The position numbers and the translations under genes were made by a program. Of a stretch of 64,000 nt of DNA, positions 9,440 through 19,663 are shown in pieces. How positions within the stretch are numbered: the first letter of the stretch is position 1; every line of letters begins with the position of its first letter. Under the pieces are notes generated by a model that saw only the letters and a program-made list of their open reading frames with translations, was not told the DNA's origin and made no database searches. This stretch comes from Dactylorhiza incarnata (lineage: Eukaryota > Streptophyta > Magnoliopsida > Asparagales > Orchidaceae): NCBI GenBank assembly GCA_033032865.1, contig JAWHQI010000268.1:1736001-1800000 (forward strand). The letters run 5' to 3'.

Positions 9440-10135
9440 CAAGGTAGGGGGCGAGAACCCCAGTAAGGGGCGAGACCAGCCAGGGGGGCGACCCTGGCTG
9501 GGTCTCGCCCAACCCCAGTACGGGGGCGAGACCAGCCAGGGGGGCCGCCCCTGGCTGGGTCTCGCCCAGCCCCAGTAGAGGGCGAGACCAGCCAGGGGGC
9601 CGCCCCTGGCTGGGTCTCGCCCAGCCCCAGTAAGGGGCGAGACCAGCAGGGGGCCGCCCCTGGCTAGGTCTCGCCCAGCCCCAGCAGGAAGGGGCGAGAC
9701 CAGCAGGGGGGTCGCCCCTGGCTGGGTCTCGCCCAGCCCCAGTAAGGGGCGAGACCAGCAGGGGGGCCGCCCCTGGCTGGGTCTCGCCCAGCCCCAGTAA
9801 GGGGCGAGACCAGCAGGGGGGCCGCCCCTGGCTGGGTCTCGCCCAGCCCCAGTAAGGGGCGAGACCAGCAGGGGGGCCGCCCCTGGCTGGGTCTCGCCCA
9901 GCCCCAGTAAGGGGCGAGACCAGCAGGGGGGCCGCCCCTGGCTGGGTCTCGCCCAGCCCCAGCAGGAAGGGGCGAGACCAGCAGGGGGCCTCCCCTGGCT
10001 GGGTCTCGCCCAGCCCCAGCAGGAAGGGGCGAGACCAGCAGGGTGGCCGCCCCTGGCTGGGTCTCGCCCAGCCCCAGCAGGAAGGGGCGAGATCAGCAAG
10101 GGGGCCGCCCCTGGCTGGGTCTCGCCCAGCTCTAG
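9440..10135. repeat. Palindromic tandem repeats in the 5' LTR of C
   Basis: About 12 units of 55-60 bp. Each has an arm ggggcgagaccagc, a centre such as agggggccgcccctgg, and the complementary arm gctgggtctcgccc followed by agccccagtaa. Each unit can fold into a GC-rich hairpin. Long ORFs here on the minus strand are repeat artefacts. Confidence 0.9.
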
Positions 10136-10321
10136 TTAGGGGGTTCGCTGAGCCCCGCGAAGTACCCACCCCCCCCCCTCGCCCGGTTACGGGGGGAGGG
10201 GTTGGTCTGCGTTTAGCGCTCCTGAACAGCGGGATTCGGCTATCCGCAGGCCATTTCCGATGGTATTTTGGTAATCTGGCAGACCAGTTTTTGTCTACCT
10301 GCAGCCCAACTTCGGAAATCC

Positions 10322-10329
10322 TATAAATA
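10322..10329 (+). promoter_or_regulatory. LTR TATA box, element C 5' LTR
   Basis: TATAAATA followed by ggaccaagggggcacc; the counterpart in the 3' LTR is at 17223-17230. Confidence 0.75.
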
Positions 10330-10656
10330 GGACCAAGGGGGCACCATTTGGGGGCAAGATTATCCTAGGCTAGCTCTCTCTCCCTCTCCCTCCCCAGGTC
10401 TCTCTCTAGTGGGGTGGGAGAGCCTCCAGTGGTGCCCAAGCCCGACATTGGCTTGGGAGGGGAAGCGCTCTAAAGATCTTCTGGGTATGTGGTGGGACCT
10501 CCTCGCCGAGCCCTTGGTCCAGTTCATAGTGCCTTAACCTTCAACCTAGAGCTCTCCCTTGAGGGGAGTAAGTGTTGGTCGCCCCTCAGCTTGTTGAGGG
10601 CCCCGAACTCCAAAGAGACCGAGGCTTGTTCACCAAGTTGTCGGTTTCAACATTTT

Positions 10657-10674
10657 TGGTGCGGTGAGTGTGGA
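10657..10674 (+). other. Primer-binding site of element C
   Basis: TGGTGCGGTGAGTGTGG begins 5 bases after the LTR end (CATTTT spacer). The minus-strand 5' LTR of element B is followed by TGGTGCGGTGAGCGTGG at the same distance. The TGG start fits a tRNA 3' CCA; I cannot assign the tRNA. Confidence 0.75.
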
Positions 10675-10701
10675 GTGTGATCGATTCAAGAAACTCTTAA
10701 G

Positions 10702-12044
10702 ATGAGCTCCATGGACGGAGGTGGAGGAGGTTCCGACCCAAGTCACTCGCACCCCCCGATGGCTGGAGTGACATTGGAGATGTTTGAAAATCTCAGGCGG
10801 GAGGTCATGCAGACCTTGCAGGTGGCTTTCGCCTCGATAACCGAAAGCAGGAGAGAAAGTGGACAGGAGGTCTCGCCTCAGCAGGTTGGAGAGAGCACCC
10901 TCGGGCAGCCATCCAGGAAGGAGGTGCCAGGAGGGGGCGAGTGGGGAGGCGCCAGACCCCCACTCGCCCAGCCCCAAGGGGGCGAGTGGGGAGGCGCCAG
11001 GCCCCCACTCGCCCATCCCCAAGGGGGCGAGTGGGGAGGCGCCAGGCCCCCACTCGCCCAGCCCCAAGGGGGCGAGTGGGGAGGCGCCAGGCCCCCACTC
11101 GCCCAGCCCCAAAGGGGGGCGAGCACGGGAGGTCCCTTTTGTGAGCTGATCCTCTCGGCCCCGATTCCGGAGGGGTTCAAGGGGGCGAAGATGTCTCACT
11201 ACTTCGGCAAGGATGACCCCGTCTTACACCTGCAGTGGTTTGAAGACATGGTCTCCATCATGCCCATGTCGGACGCTTTCAAATGTCGACTCTTCGCGAT
11301 AACTCTGAAGGATAAGGCTAGAGATTGGTTCCACCAGCTCCCTGCGGGATCCATCTATGCCTTTGAAGACTTACGTCGAGGCTTCCTGCTACGCTTCTCG
11401 ACGTCAAGGAAGAGGAAGAAAGATGCCGAAGCACTTTTCAAGATCAAGCAAGAGCCAGAAGAGTCGCTGGCTCACTATCTGGAACGGTTCAGGGAGGAGG
11501 TTCTCCTCATCCAAGAAGTGCCCGGGTACACCCTCAAGCTCGCCTTCACGGTGGGGCTGCGGGAGGGCTTCTTCAAGATGGAACTCAAGAGAAGAGCTCC
11601 TTTGTCCTTTGAGGAGTTGATGGAAAGGGTGGCAGAAGAAGTTGAAAGTGAGGAGGCCAACCCGGAGTTCACAAGAAGGCTAGCCAAGCTGACTGAGCCA
11701 GAGGCAAGGCAGCATGGGAGGAAGGTAGAGGCTCCCAAGAGGAAGTTCGACCAAGAGGAGGACAGCTTTCAGGAAGAGGGGGCCGACCTCCCGAGGTGGA
11801 GGCAGGGGCAGAAAACACCCCCTCCACCGCCCCAGCAAACCATGTCAATCGGCCAAAGAAGAAGAAGGAACCGCGCGGGAGGAAGAGGGGCATCCGAGTG
11901 GAGTTACCTTACTGTGACTTCCACGAGGAGGAGGGTCACGCGACATCCACCTGCCCTGTGTTCTTGGAGTTAAGGGAGGCGAGGAGTCCGAAGCCGCAGC
12001 GCCAACAACCAGAAGAGGTCGAGGAGGACCATGCCTGGGAGTAG
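10702..12044 (+). pseudogene. Element C gag, frameshifted before the zinc knuckle
   Basis: The frame from 10702 (MSSMDGGGGG) carries the gag core homologous to element B gag: FCELILSAPIPEGFKG, HLQWFEDM, CRLFAITLKDKARDWFHQLP, RKRKKDAEALFKIKQ and LMERVAEEVE. Near 11876-11890 the reading frame shifts by one base. The first frame runs on to 11973 in unrelated residues, while the zinc knuckle YCDFHEEEGHATSTC (C-x2-H-x4-H-x4-C, as in B) continues in another frame to a stop at 12044. The N-terminal third contains four in-frame 15-aa repeats (GGEWGGARPPLAQPQ) not found in B. With the knuckle out of frame, RNA binding would be lost unless frameshifting occurs. Confidence 0.85.
10936..11114 (+). repeat. 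Four 45-bp palindromic repeats inside element C gag
   Basis: Each unit contains gggcgagtgggg, a short centre aggcgccaggc and ccccactcgccc, so each is an inverted repeat and also encodes 15 residues in frame. The arms resemble the gggcgagtggt / accactcgcc arms found in LTRs of this family. Confidence 0.9.
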
Positions 12045-12180
12045 AAGCCCGAGTCCCGATCACGGTGCTTAGTTTTTTCTTTGAGTCCATGTAGTAGGAT
12101 GGAGTGTTTTCATACTTAGTTTTTCCTGCATGAAACTGGATGACTAATGTAATGAAAGTTCTTTCCAAAATATTTTTCCC
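12045..12180. other. Spacer between gag and tandem array of element C
   Basis: 136 bp of AT-richer sequence without an ORF. In an autonomous element about 5 kb of pol would follow gag here, so this marks the deletion that removed pol. The text just before the array (gaaagttctttccaaaatattttt) resembles the end of a pol/3' UTR junction. Confidence 0.5.
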
Positions 12181-15100
12181 CTCGGATGGTTCCGCTGACC
12201 GGGCTCTCATTAGACGGCAGGCCAGGTTGACCTCCTAGGGAGGGTAAGTGATGTTCCCCTTGGATGGTTCCGCTGACCGGACTCTCACTAGACGGCAGGC
12301 CAGGTTGACCTCCTAGGGAGGGTAAGTGATGTTCCCCTTGGATGGTTCCGCTGACCGGGCTCTCACTAGACGGCAGACCAGGTTGACCTCCTAGGGAGGG
12401 TAAGTGATGTTCCCCTTGGATGGTTCCGCTGACCGGGCTCCCACTAGACGGCAGGCCAGGTTGACCTCCTAGGGAGGGTAAGTGATGTTCCCCTTGGATG
12501 GTTCCGCTGACCGGGCTCTCACTAGACAGCAGGTCAGGTTGACCTCCTAGGGAGGGTAAGTGATGTTCCCCTTGGATGGTTCCGCTGACCGGGCTCTCAC
12601 TAGACGGCAGGCCAGGTTGATCTCCTAGGGAGGGTAAGTGATGTTCCCCTTGGATGGTTCCGCTGACCGGGCTCTCACTGGACGGCAGGCCAGGTTGACC
12701 TCCTAGGGAGGGTAAGTGATGTTCCCCTTGGATGGTTCCGCTGACCGGGCTCCCACTAGACGGCAGGCCAGGTTGACCTCCTAGGGAGGGTAAGTGATGT
12801 TCCCCTTGGATGGTTCCGCTGACCGGGCTCTCACTAGACGGCAGGCCAGGTTGACCTCCTAGGGAGGGTAAGTGATGTTCCCCTTGGATGGTTCCGCTGA
12901 CCGGGCTCCCACTAGACGGCAGACCAGGTTGACCTCCTAGGGAGGGTAAGTGAGGTTCCCCTTGGATGGTTCCGCTGACCGGGCTCTCACTAGACGGCAG
13001 GCCAGGTTGACCTCCTAGGGAGGGTAAGTGATGTTCCCCTTGGATGGTTCCACTGACAGGGCTCTCACTAGACGGCAGGCCAGGTTGACCTCCTAGGGAG
13101 GGTAAGTGATGTTCCCCTTGGATGGTTCCGCTGACCGGGCTCCACTATACGGCAGGCCAGGTTGACGTCCTAGGGAGGGTAAGTGATGTTCCCCTTGGAT
13201 GGTTCCGCTGACCGGGCTCCCACTAGACGGCAGGCCAGGTTCACCTCCTAGAGAGGGTAAGTGATGTTCCCCTTGGATGGTTCCGCTGACCGGGCTCCCA
13301 CTAGACGGCATGCCAGGTTGACCTCCTAGGGAGGGTAAGTGATGTTCCCCTTGGATGGTTCCGCTGACCGGGCTCCCACTAGACGGCAGGCCAGGTTGAC
13401 CTCCTAGGGAGGGTAAGTGAGGTTCCCCTTGGATGGTTCCGCTGACCGGGCTCTCACTAGACGGCAGGCCAGGTTGACCTCCTAGGGAGGGTAAGTGATA
13501 TTCCTCTTGGATGGTTCCGCTAACCGGGCTCTCACTAGACGGCAGGCCAGGTTGACCTCCTAGGGAGGGTAAGTGATGTTCCCCTTGGATGGTTCCGCTG
13601 GTCGGGCTCCCACTAGACGGCAGGCCAGGTTGACCTCCTAGGGAGGGTAAGTGATGTTCCCCTTGGATGGTTCAGCTGGCCGGGCTCCCACTAGACGGCA
13701 GGCCAGGTTGACCTCCTAGGGAGGGTAAGTGATTTTCCCCTTGGATGGTTCTGCTGACCGGGTTCCACTAGACGGCAGGCCAGGTTGACCTCCTAGGGAG
13801 GGTAAGTGAGGTTCCCCTTGGATGGTTCCCTGACCGGGCTCTCACTAGACGACAGACCAGGTTGACCTCCTAGGGAGGGTAAGTGATGTTCCCCTTGGAT
13901 GGTTCCGCTGATCGGGCTCTCACTAGACGGCAGGCCAGGTTGACCTCCTAGGGAGGGTAAGTGATGTTCCCCTTGGATGGTTCCGCTGACCGGGCTCTCA
14001 CTAGACGGCAGACCAGGTTGACCTCCTAGGGAGGGTAAGTGATGTTCCCCTTTGATGGTTCTGCTGACCGGGCTCTCCCTAGACGGCAGGCCAGGTTGAC
14101 CTCCTAGGGAGGGTAAGTGATGTTCCCCTTGGATGGTTCCGCTGACCGGGCTCCCACTAGACGGCAGGCCAGGTTGACCTCCTAGGGAGGGTAAGTGATG
14201 TTCCCCTTGGATGGTTCCGCTGACCGGGCTCTCACTAGACGGCAGGCCAGGATGACCTCCTAGGGAGGGTAAGTGAGGTTCCCCTTGGATGGTTCCGCTG
14301 ACCGGGCTCTCACTAGACGGCAGGCCAGGTTGACCTCCTAGGGAGGGTAAGTGATGTTCCCCTTGGATGGTTCCGCTGACCGGGCTCCCACTAGACGGCA
14401 GGCCAGGTTGACCTCCTAGGGAGGGTAAGTGATGTTCCCCTTGGATGGTTCCGCTGACCGGGCTCCCACTAGACGGCAGGCCAGGTTGACCTCCTAGGGA
14501 GGGTAAGTGATGTTCCCCTTGGATGGTTCCGCTGACCGGGCTCCCACTAGACGGCAGACCAGGTTGACCTCCTAGTGAGGGTAAGTGAGGTTCCCCTTGG
14601 ATGGTTCCGCTGACCGGGCTCTCACTAGATGGCAGGCCAGGTTGACCTCCTAGGGAGGGTAAGTGATGTTCCCCTTGGATGGTTCCGCTGACCGGGCTCT
14701 CACTAGACGGCAGGCCAGGTTGACCTCCTAGGGAGGGTAAGTGATGTTCCCCTTGGATGGTTCCGCTGACCGGGCTCCACTATACGGCAGGCCAGGTTGA
14801 CGTCCTAGGGAGGGTAAGTGATGTTCCCCTTGGATGGTTCCGCTGACCGGGCTCCCACTAGACGGCAGGCCAGGTTCACCTCCTAGAGAGGGTAAGTGAT
14901 GTTCCCCTTGGATGGTTCCGCTGACCGGGCTCCCACTAGACGGCATGCCAGGTTGACCTCCTAGGGAGGGTAAGTGATGTTCCCCTTGGATGGTTCCGCT
15001 GACCGGGCTCCCACTAGACGGCAGGCCAGGTTGACCTCCTAGGGAGGGTAAGTGAGGTTCCCCTTGGATGGTTCCGCTGACCGGGCTCTCACTAGACGGC

Positions 15101-16150
15101 AGGCCAGGTTGACCTCCTAGGGAGGGTAAGTGATATTCCCCTTGGATGGTTCCGCTGACCGGGCTCTCACTAGACGGCAGGCCAGGTTGACCTCCTAGGG
15201 AGGGTAAGTGATGTTCCCCTTGGATGGTTCCGCTGGTCGGGCTCCCACTAGACGGCAGGCCAGGTTGACCTCCTAGGGAGGGTAAGTGATGTTCCCCTTG
15301 GATGGTTCAACTGGCCGGGCTCCCACTAGACGGCAGGCCAGGTTGACCTCCTAGGGAGGGTAAGTGATTTTCCCCTTGGATGGTTCCGCTGACCGGGTTC
15401 CACTAGACGGCAGGCCAGGTTGACCTCCTAGGGAGGGTAAGTGAGGTTCCCCTTGGATGGTTCCGCTGACCGGGCTCTCACTAGACGGCAGACCAGGTTG
15501 ACCTCCTAGGGAGGGTAAGTGATGTTCCCCTTGGATGGTTCCGCTGACCGGGCTCTCACTAGACGGCAGGCCAGGTTGACCTCCTAGGGAGGGTAAGTGA
15601 TGTTCCCCTTGGATGGTTCCGCTGACCGGGCTCTCACTAGACGGCAGACCAGGTTGACCTCCTAGGGAGGGTAAGTGATGTTCCCCTTGGATGGTTCCGC
15701 TGACCGGGCTCTCACTAGACGGCAGGCCAGGTTGACCTCCTAGGGAGGGTAAGTGATGTTCCCCTTGGATGGTTCCGCTGACCGGGCTCCCACTAGACGG
15801 CAGGCCAGGTTGACCTCCTAGGGAGGGTAAGTGATGTTCCCCTTGGATGGTTCCGCTGACCGGGCTCTCACTAGACGGCAGGCCAGGATGACCTCCTAGG
15901 GAGGGTAAGTGAGGTTCCCCTTGGATGGTTCCGCTGACCGGGCTCTCACTAGACGGCAGGCCAGGTTGACCTCCTAGGGAGGGTAAGTGATGTTCCCTTT
16001 GGATGGTTCCGCTGACCGGGCTCCCACTAGACGGCAGGCCAGGTTGACCTCCTAGGGAGGGTAAGTGATGTTCCCCTTGGATGGTTCCGCTGACCGGGCT
16101 CTCACTAGACGGCAGGCCAGGTTGACCTCCTAGGGAGGGTAAGTGATTTT
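12181..16150 (+). repeat. 78-bp tandem array (about 51 copies) of element C
   Basis: Units begin ttccccttggatggttccgc and contain gggctctcactagacggcagg and cctcctagggagggtaagtg; the spacing measured at 12254 and 12332 is 78. Variants (tccactatacgg, ttcacctcctagagagg, gacggcatgcc, ctggtcggg) recur 1635 bp apart, for example 13141/14776 and 13309/14943. A block of about 21 units has therefore been duplicated in tandem. The period is a multiple of three, giving open minus-strand frames that I do not count as genes. Confidence 0.95.
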
Positions 16151-16331
16151 CCTCCCGAGGTGACTCCGCTAGCCGGACTCTCACTAGCCGGCAAGGTTGG
16201 AGGTCCTTTCGGGGAGATTGTGTTTTTTCCAAGGTAGCACCGTTAGCCGGATTTCCAGCGACACTCGTCGAATATACAGGGTTGGACATTTCTTTCTGAG
16301 CGTGTACCTCGCTCGAAAAGAGCGGGGATTG
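16151..16331 (+). other. End of the array, spacer and polypurine tract of element C
   Basis: Two diverged repeat remnants (ctagccggactctcactagcc and gttagccggatttcc) are followed by AAAAGAGCGGGGATTG at 16316-16331, directly before TGTACAACC. The tract matches A and B. Confidence 0.75.
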
Positions 16332-17554
16332 TGTACAACCCTGTATTCGCCGAGTAGGTCCTCGAAGCATAAGAAGCATTTGGGAGCGATATTGTTCACT
16401 ATGATCCGGGGTAAGGAAAGAGGAGGGCGAGCGGTGGAGGTGGAGACCTCCCGCTCGCCCAGCTCAGTAAGGGGGGCGATCTCCCCTCGTCCCGTGCCCC
16501 CAAGGTAGGGGGCGAGAACCCCAGTAAGGGGCGAGACCAGCCAGGGGGGGCGACCCTGGCTGGATCTCGCCCAGCCATAGTAGGGGGGCGAGACCAGCCA
16601 GGGGGGCCGCCCCTGGCTGGGTCTCGCCCAGCCCTAGTAGGGGGCGAGACCAGCCAGGGGGGCCGCCCCTGGCTGGGTCTCGCCCAGCCCCAGTAAGGGG
16701 CGAGACCAGCAGGGGGGCCGCCCCTGGCTGGGTCTCGCCCAGCCCCAGCAGGAAGGGGCGAGACCAGCAGGGGGGCCGCCCCTGGCTGGGTCTCGCCCAG
16801 CCCCAGTAAGGGGCGAGACCAGCAGGGGGGCCGCCCCTGGATGGGTCTCGCCCAGCCCCAGCAGGAAGGGGCGAGACCAGCAGGGGGGCCGCCCCTGGCT
16901 GGGTCTCGCCCAGCCCCAGCAGGAAGGGGCGAGACCAGCAGGGTGGCCGCCCCTGGCTGGGTCTCGCCCAGCCCCAGCAGGAAGGGGCGAGATCAGCAGG
17001 GGGGCTGCCCCTGGCTGGGTCTCGCCCAGCCCTAGTTAGGGGGTTCGCCGAGCCCCGCGAAGTACCCCCCCCCCCCCCTCGTCCGGTTCCGGGGGGGAGG
17101 GGTTGGTCTGCGTTTAGCGCTCCAGAACAGCGGGATTCAGCTATCCGCAGGCCATTTCCGAGGGTATTTTGGTAATCTGGCAGACCAGTTTTTGTCTATT
17201 TGCAGCCCAACTTCGGAAATCCTATAAATAGGACCAAGGGGGCACCATTTGGGGGCAAGCTTATCCTAGGCTAGCTCTCTCTCCCTCTCCCTCCCCAGGT
17301 CTCTCTCTAGTGGGGTGAGGAAAGCCTCCAGTGGTGCCCAAGCCCTTCATTGGCTTGGGAGGCGAAGCGCTCTAAAGATCTTCCGGGTATGTGGTGGGAC
17401 TTCCTCGCCGAGCCCTTGGTCCAGTTCATAGTGCCTCAACCTTCAACCTAGAGCTCTCCCTTGAGGGGAGTAAGTGTTGGTCGCCCCTCAGCTTGTTGAG
17501 GGCCCCGAACTCCACAGAGACCGAGGCTTGTTCACCAAGTTGTCGGTTTCAACA
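16332..17554 (+). repeat. 3' LTR of element C (1223 bp)
   Basis: Starts TGTACAACCCTG, ends GGTTTCAACA, followed by the GATAG duplication. It holds about nine palindromic units (about 16520-17035), a C14 run near 17066-17079 and a TATA box at 17223-17230. Outside the repeat array it differs from the 5' LTR at only a few positions. Confidence 0.9.
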
Positions 17555-17559
17555 GATAG
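17555..17559. other. Target-site duplication of element C, right copy
   Basis: GATAG, identical to 9279-9283; the Cassandra LTR sequence continues after it with ttaagcatgcagcacgg. Confidence 0.9.
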
Positions 17560-17675
17560 TTAAGCATGCAGCACGGGGACTTCTTAGGAGGTCACCCATC
17601 TCAGTATTACTCCAGCCCGAGCACGCTTAACTATGGAGTTTTTCCACTTCTCATCACCAATTGAGCTGCACTTTT

Positions 17676-17942
17676 TGTGACAACCCAGGGCCAGCCCACT
17701 CTGGATCACACAAGGATCACAGTGGCCTCACCTGGCATTGTCTGGGCTGCAGCCCAAGCACTCAACCCATCTCCATCCACAGGTGGGTTGTTGGTGACCA
17801 CCACCTCCCTTTGATGTGGCAAACTTCATAGTTAAGCATGCAACATGGGGACTTCCCAGGAGGTCACCCATCCCAGTACTACTCCAGCCCGAGCACGTTT
17901 AACTATGGAGTTCTGCCACTTCTCATCACCAATTGAGCTGCA
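17676..17942 (-). mobile_element. Cassandra-type LTR copy 2 (267 bp) with 5S-like sequence
   Basis: Read on the minus strand it starts TGCAGCTCAATTGG and ends GGGTTGTCACA. About 17839-17915 matches the reverse complement of plant 5S rRNA: the A-box-like AGTTAAACGTGC, GTAGTAC and the C-box-like GGGATGGGTGACC are in order. It is separated from copy 1 by 5 bp (ctttt). It is not a functional 5S gene because both ends of 5S are missing. Confidence 0.85.
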
Positions 17943-18094
17943 TCAAATTTGCCTCATCAAAGGGAGGATGTGGGCACCAACAACCCGCCTGTGGAGGGAG
18001 ATGGGATGAGTGCTTGGGCAGCATCCCGGACGATGTCAAGTGAGGCACAGTGATCCTTGTGTGATCCAAAGTGGGCCGGCCCTGGGTCGCCACA
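17943..18094 (+). mobile_element. Partial inverted Cassandra-type LTR copy 3
   Basis: tttgcctcatcaaagggaggatg through ccctgggtcgccaca is the 3' part of the same LTR in the opposite orientation, abutting copy 2 head-to-head and lacking the 5S-like half. After it the host LTR resumes (ggggtgaataagg). Confidence 0.8.
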
Positions 18095-18781
18095 GGGGTG
18101 AATAAGGTTTACAGTAGAAATATGAGATTTTAAATCTTTTCTTGCAGGGATACGCTTTCTGGGAGTTAGGGCTAAGCGTTAGAGTTATCGTCGGTGGTAT
18201 CTCACAGAAACCGTAATCTTGGTGATTACCTCGTTCGATTTTCAAGGTGATCATTTCAGTGATTACGAGATTACGATTTCAAGAAAGCAAGTAACTCTCA
18301 GATGTAACTACAGATTGCTCACAAACATCAAAGCATGAAACATGATTTCATTAGATGATTAAATGAAAGTTACGATTACAAAAATATAATCTCCATGATG
18401 CCGGAGATTGAAAGTGACGAATAAAAAGCTCTTGGGTTTTCTATACCCCCCCCCCCCCCCCCCCCCCTCCCCCCGAGAACTGGTTGGCTCTCTCCCTTCT
18501 CCCCAAAAAGTCTTCGAGCCCAGGCTAAAACTCCCCGGTCTAGACGTCCTTCCCGGACAATTTCTCACGAAATCTCTCCCAGAATCTGACGTCCTACCCG
18601 GACGATTTATTCACGTCACACGAAACACTAAGGTAGAAGAAAAAACATTACAAAGATGAAACAATAGATTTAAAAAGAAAAGACTGCTCCCTCAAAAATA
18701 ATATCTCCCGAGGCGGTGAGCGGTCGACGCTTTTGATTATCGTTTCTTGTGTGCCAGATCGTCTTCAGAGTCACATTCACG
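18095..18781 (-). repeat. Middle part of the solo Sirevirus-like LTR, with a poly-C tract
   Basis: 687 bp of LTR sequence between the Cassandra cluster and element B. No gene. It contains a run of 22 C (18446-18467) followed by T and six more C, and a repeated gacgtcctwcccggac motif (about 18544 and 18589). Confidence 0.65.
18771..18781. other. 11-bp flanking direct repeat of element B, left copy
   Basis: tcacattcacg abuts the LTR start at 18782; the identical 11 bases follow the other LTR at 33090-33100. Confidence 0.85.
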
Positions 18782-19460
18782 TGTTGAAACCTTCAACAGG
18801 TCTCTTGAGTTCGGACCCACTGGGGGTGTAGCCGATGCTTACTTCTCCCTCACTAGACTCTCTTGACGGTGGATGCGAGAATATGAATAGACCCAAGGCT
18901 GAAGCGAGGAGGTCCCGCCACACACCCGGAAGATCTTAGAGAGCTTCCCCTCCCAAACCAGAGCTCAACCGGGCACCTTGGAGGGCACTAGCAGCCGACC
19001 AAAAACTAGCCTGGAGGAGAGGATTCTCTAAAATCAGACCTCCTCCAAGGTGCCCTTAAGGGTCTATTTATAGATTTTTCTAGGCTGGTCTGCAAATAAC
19101 ATGAATCCGCCTTTTAATTTTACTAACAGCACCCCAAATTGGTCTGCTAACAGCCTAACTCCGCTGTTCCGAAGGGCTATTTGCAGCCCACCAGGGGTAT
19201 TAGGGTCATTTCCCCCTCAAATCATCCTGGGCGAGTGGTCCGTGAGGGCACCACTCGCTGGGCACCCGCCTAGCTGGGCGAGTGCCCACGCTTCCGGGCG
19301 AGTGGTCCATGAGAGCACCACTCGCCTAGCTCCTTCTCTTCTGCACCTTACCCCCACCAAACCGGGGGTACTTCCACCTCCTAGCCGGGGCGAATGATCG
19401 GGCTGACCCAGGTCTCGCCACTTGGCTTGAGGGGACCACTCGGCGAATACGGGTTGTACA
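18782..19460 (-). repeat. 3' LTR of element B (679 bp)
   Basis: On the plus strand it starts TGTTGAAACC and ends GGGTTGTACA. TATTTATA at 19065-19072 is the minus-strand TATA box. Contains the palindromic pair gggcgagtggtcc / accactcgc. Confidence 0.95.
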
Positions 19461-19475
19461 CAATCCCCGCTCTTT
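19461..19475 (-). other. Polypurine tract of element B
   Basis: Minus strand AAAGAGCGGGGATTG directly before the LTR start TGTACAACC, identical to element A. Confidence 0.85.
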
Positions 19476-19573
19476 GCGAGTGGTTACTACGCTCGGAAAG
19501 AACAGTCCAACCCTGTATTCGGTGAGTGCTTGCTGACTGGACTCACAAGATTCTGTGGGTCCCACCGTTGTCC

Positions 19574-19582
19574 TATATATAT
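19574..19582 (+). promoter_or_regulatory. TATA box of element B antisense gene 1
   Basis: TATATATAT 82-90 bp upstream of the ATG at 19664, matching the spacing in element A. Confidence 0.65.
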
Positions 19583-19663
19583 CTCTTCATGTCAGAACTT
19601 CCTGGAGCATTGACAACCCTCGATTCAGAGCTTCTTCCCTCCCTTAACTCTTCACCGAGATCA

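Larger units (their letters stand above)
9284..10652 (+). repeat. 5' LTR of element C (1369 bp)
   Basis: Starts TGTACAACCCTG, ends GGTTTCAACA. It contains an array of palindromic units (about 9440-10135), a C10 run near 10169 and a TATA box at 10322. It is 146 bp longer than the 3' LTR, mainly through repeat-copy number. Confidence 0.9.
9284..17554 (+). mobile_element. Element C: gag-only non-autonomous relative of A/B (8.27 kb)
   Basis: Complete LTRs (9284-10652 and 16332-17554), exact 5-bp TSD GATAG, primer site, gag, a 4-kb tandem array and a polypurine tract. No protease, RT, RNase H, integrase or antisense genes are present. LTR ends (TGTACAACCC...GGTTTCAACA), the primer-site sequence and the polypurine tract are shared with A and B, so it was probably mobilised by enzymes of such elements. 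This matches the plant class of terminal-repeat elements that keep only gag. Confidence 0.92.
9129..17670 (-). mobile_element. Cassandra-type LTR copy 1, interrupted by element C
   Basis: Parts 9129-9283 (155 bp) and 17560-17670 (111 bp) together make about 266 bp, matching copy 2 (267 bp). The right part contains a 5S-rRNA-like stretch on the minus strand (about 17568-17635). Element C with its GATAG duplication lies between the parts. Cassandra TRIMs are known plant elements whose LTRs carry 5S rRNA-derived pol III promoters. Confidence 0.8.

Noticed and set aside
9341..10169. Two 250-aa minus-strand ORFs rich in Pro/Gly/Trp
   Set aside because: They lie within the palindromic LTR repeats of element C and change with repeat copy number.
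12181..16150. CRISPR-like regular repeats
   Set aside because: Monomers are contiguous with no unique spacers, and the context is a plant retrotransposon.
15351..16379. 342-aa minus-strand ORF (repeated LPSSESPVSGTIQG)
   Set aside because: It is the 78-bp satellite read in its one open frame and runs through the LTR boundary.
17839..17915. A functional 5S rRNA gene
   Set aside because: Only the central part of 5S is present, with changes, inside an LTR that occurs in several copies.
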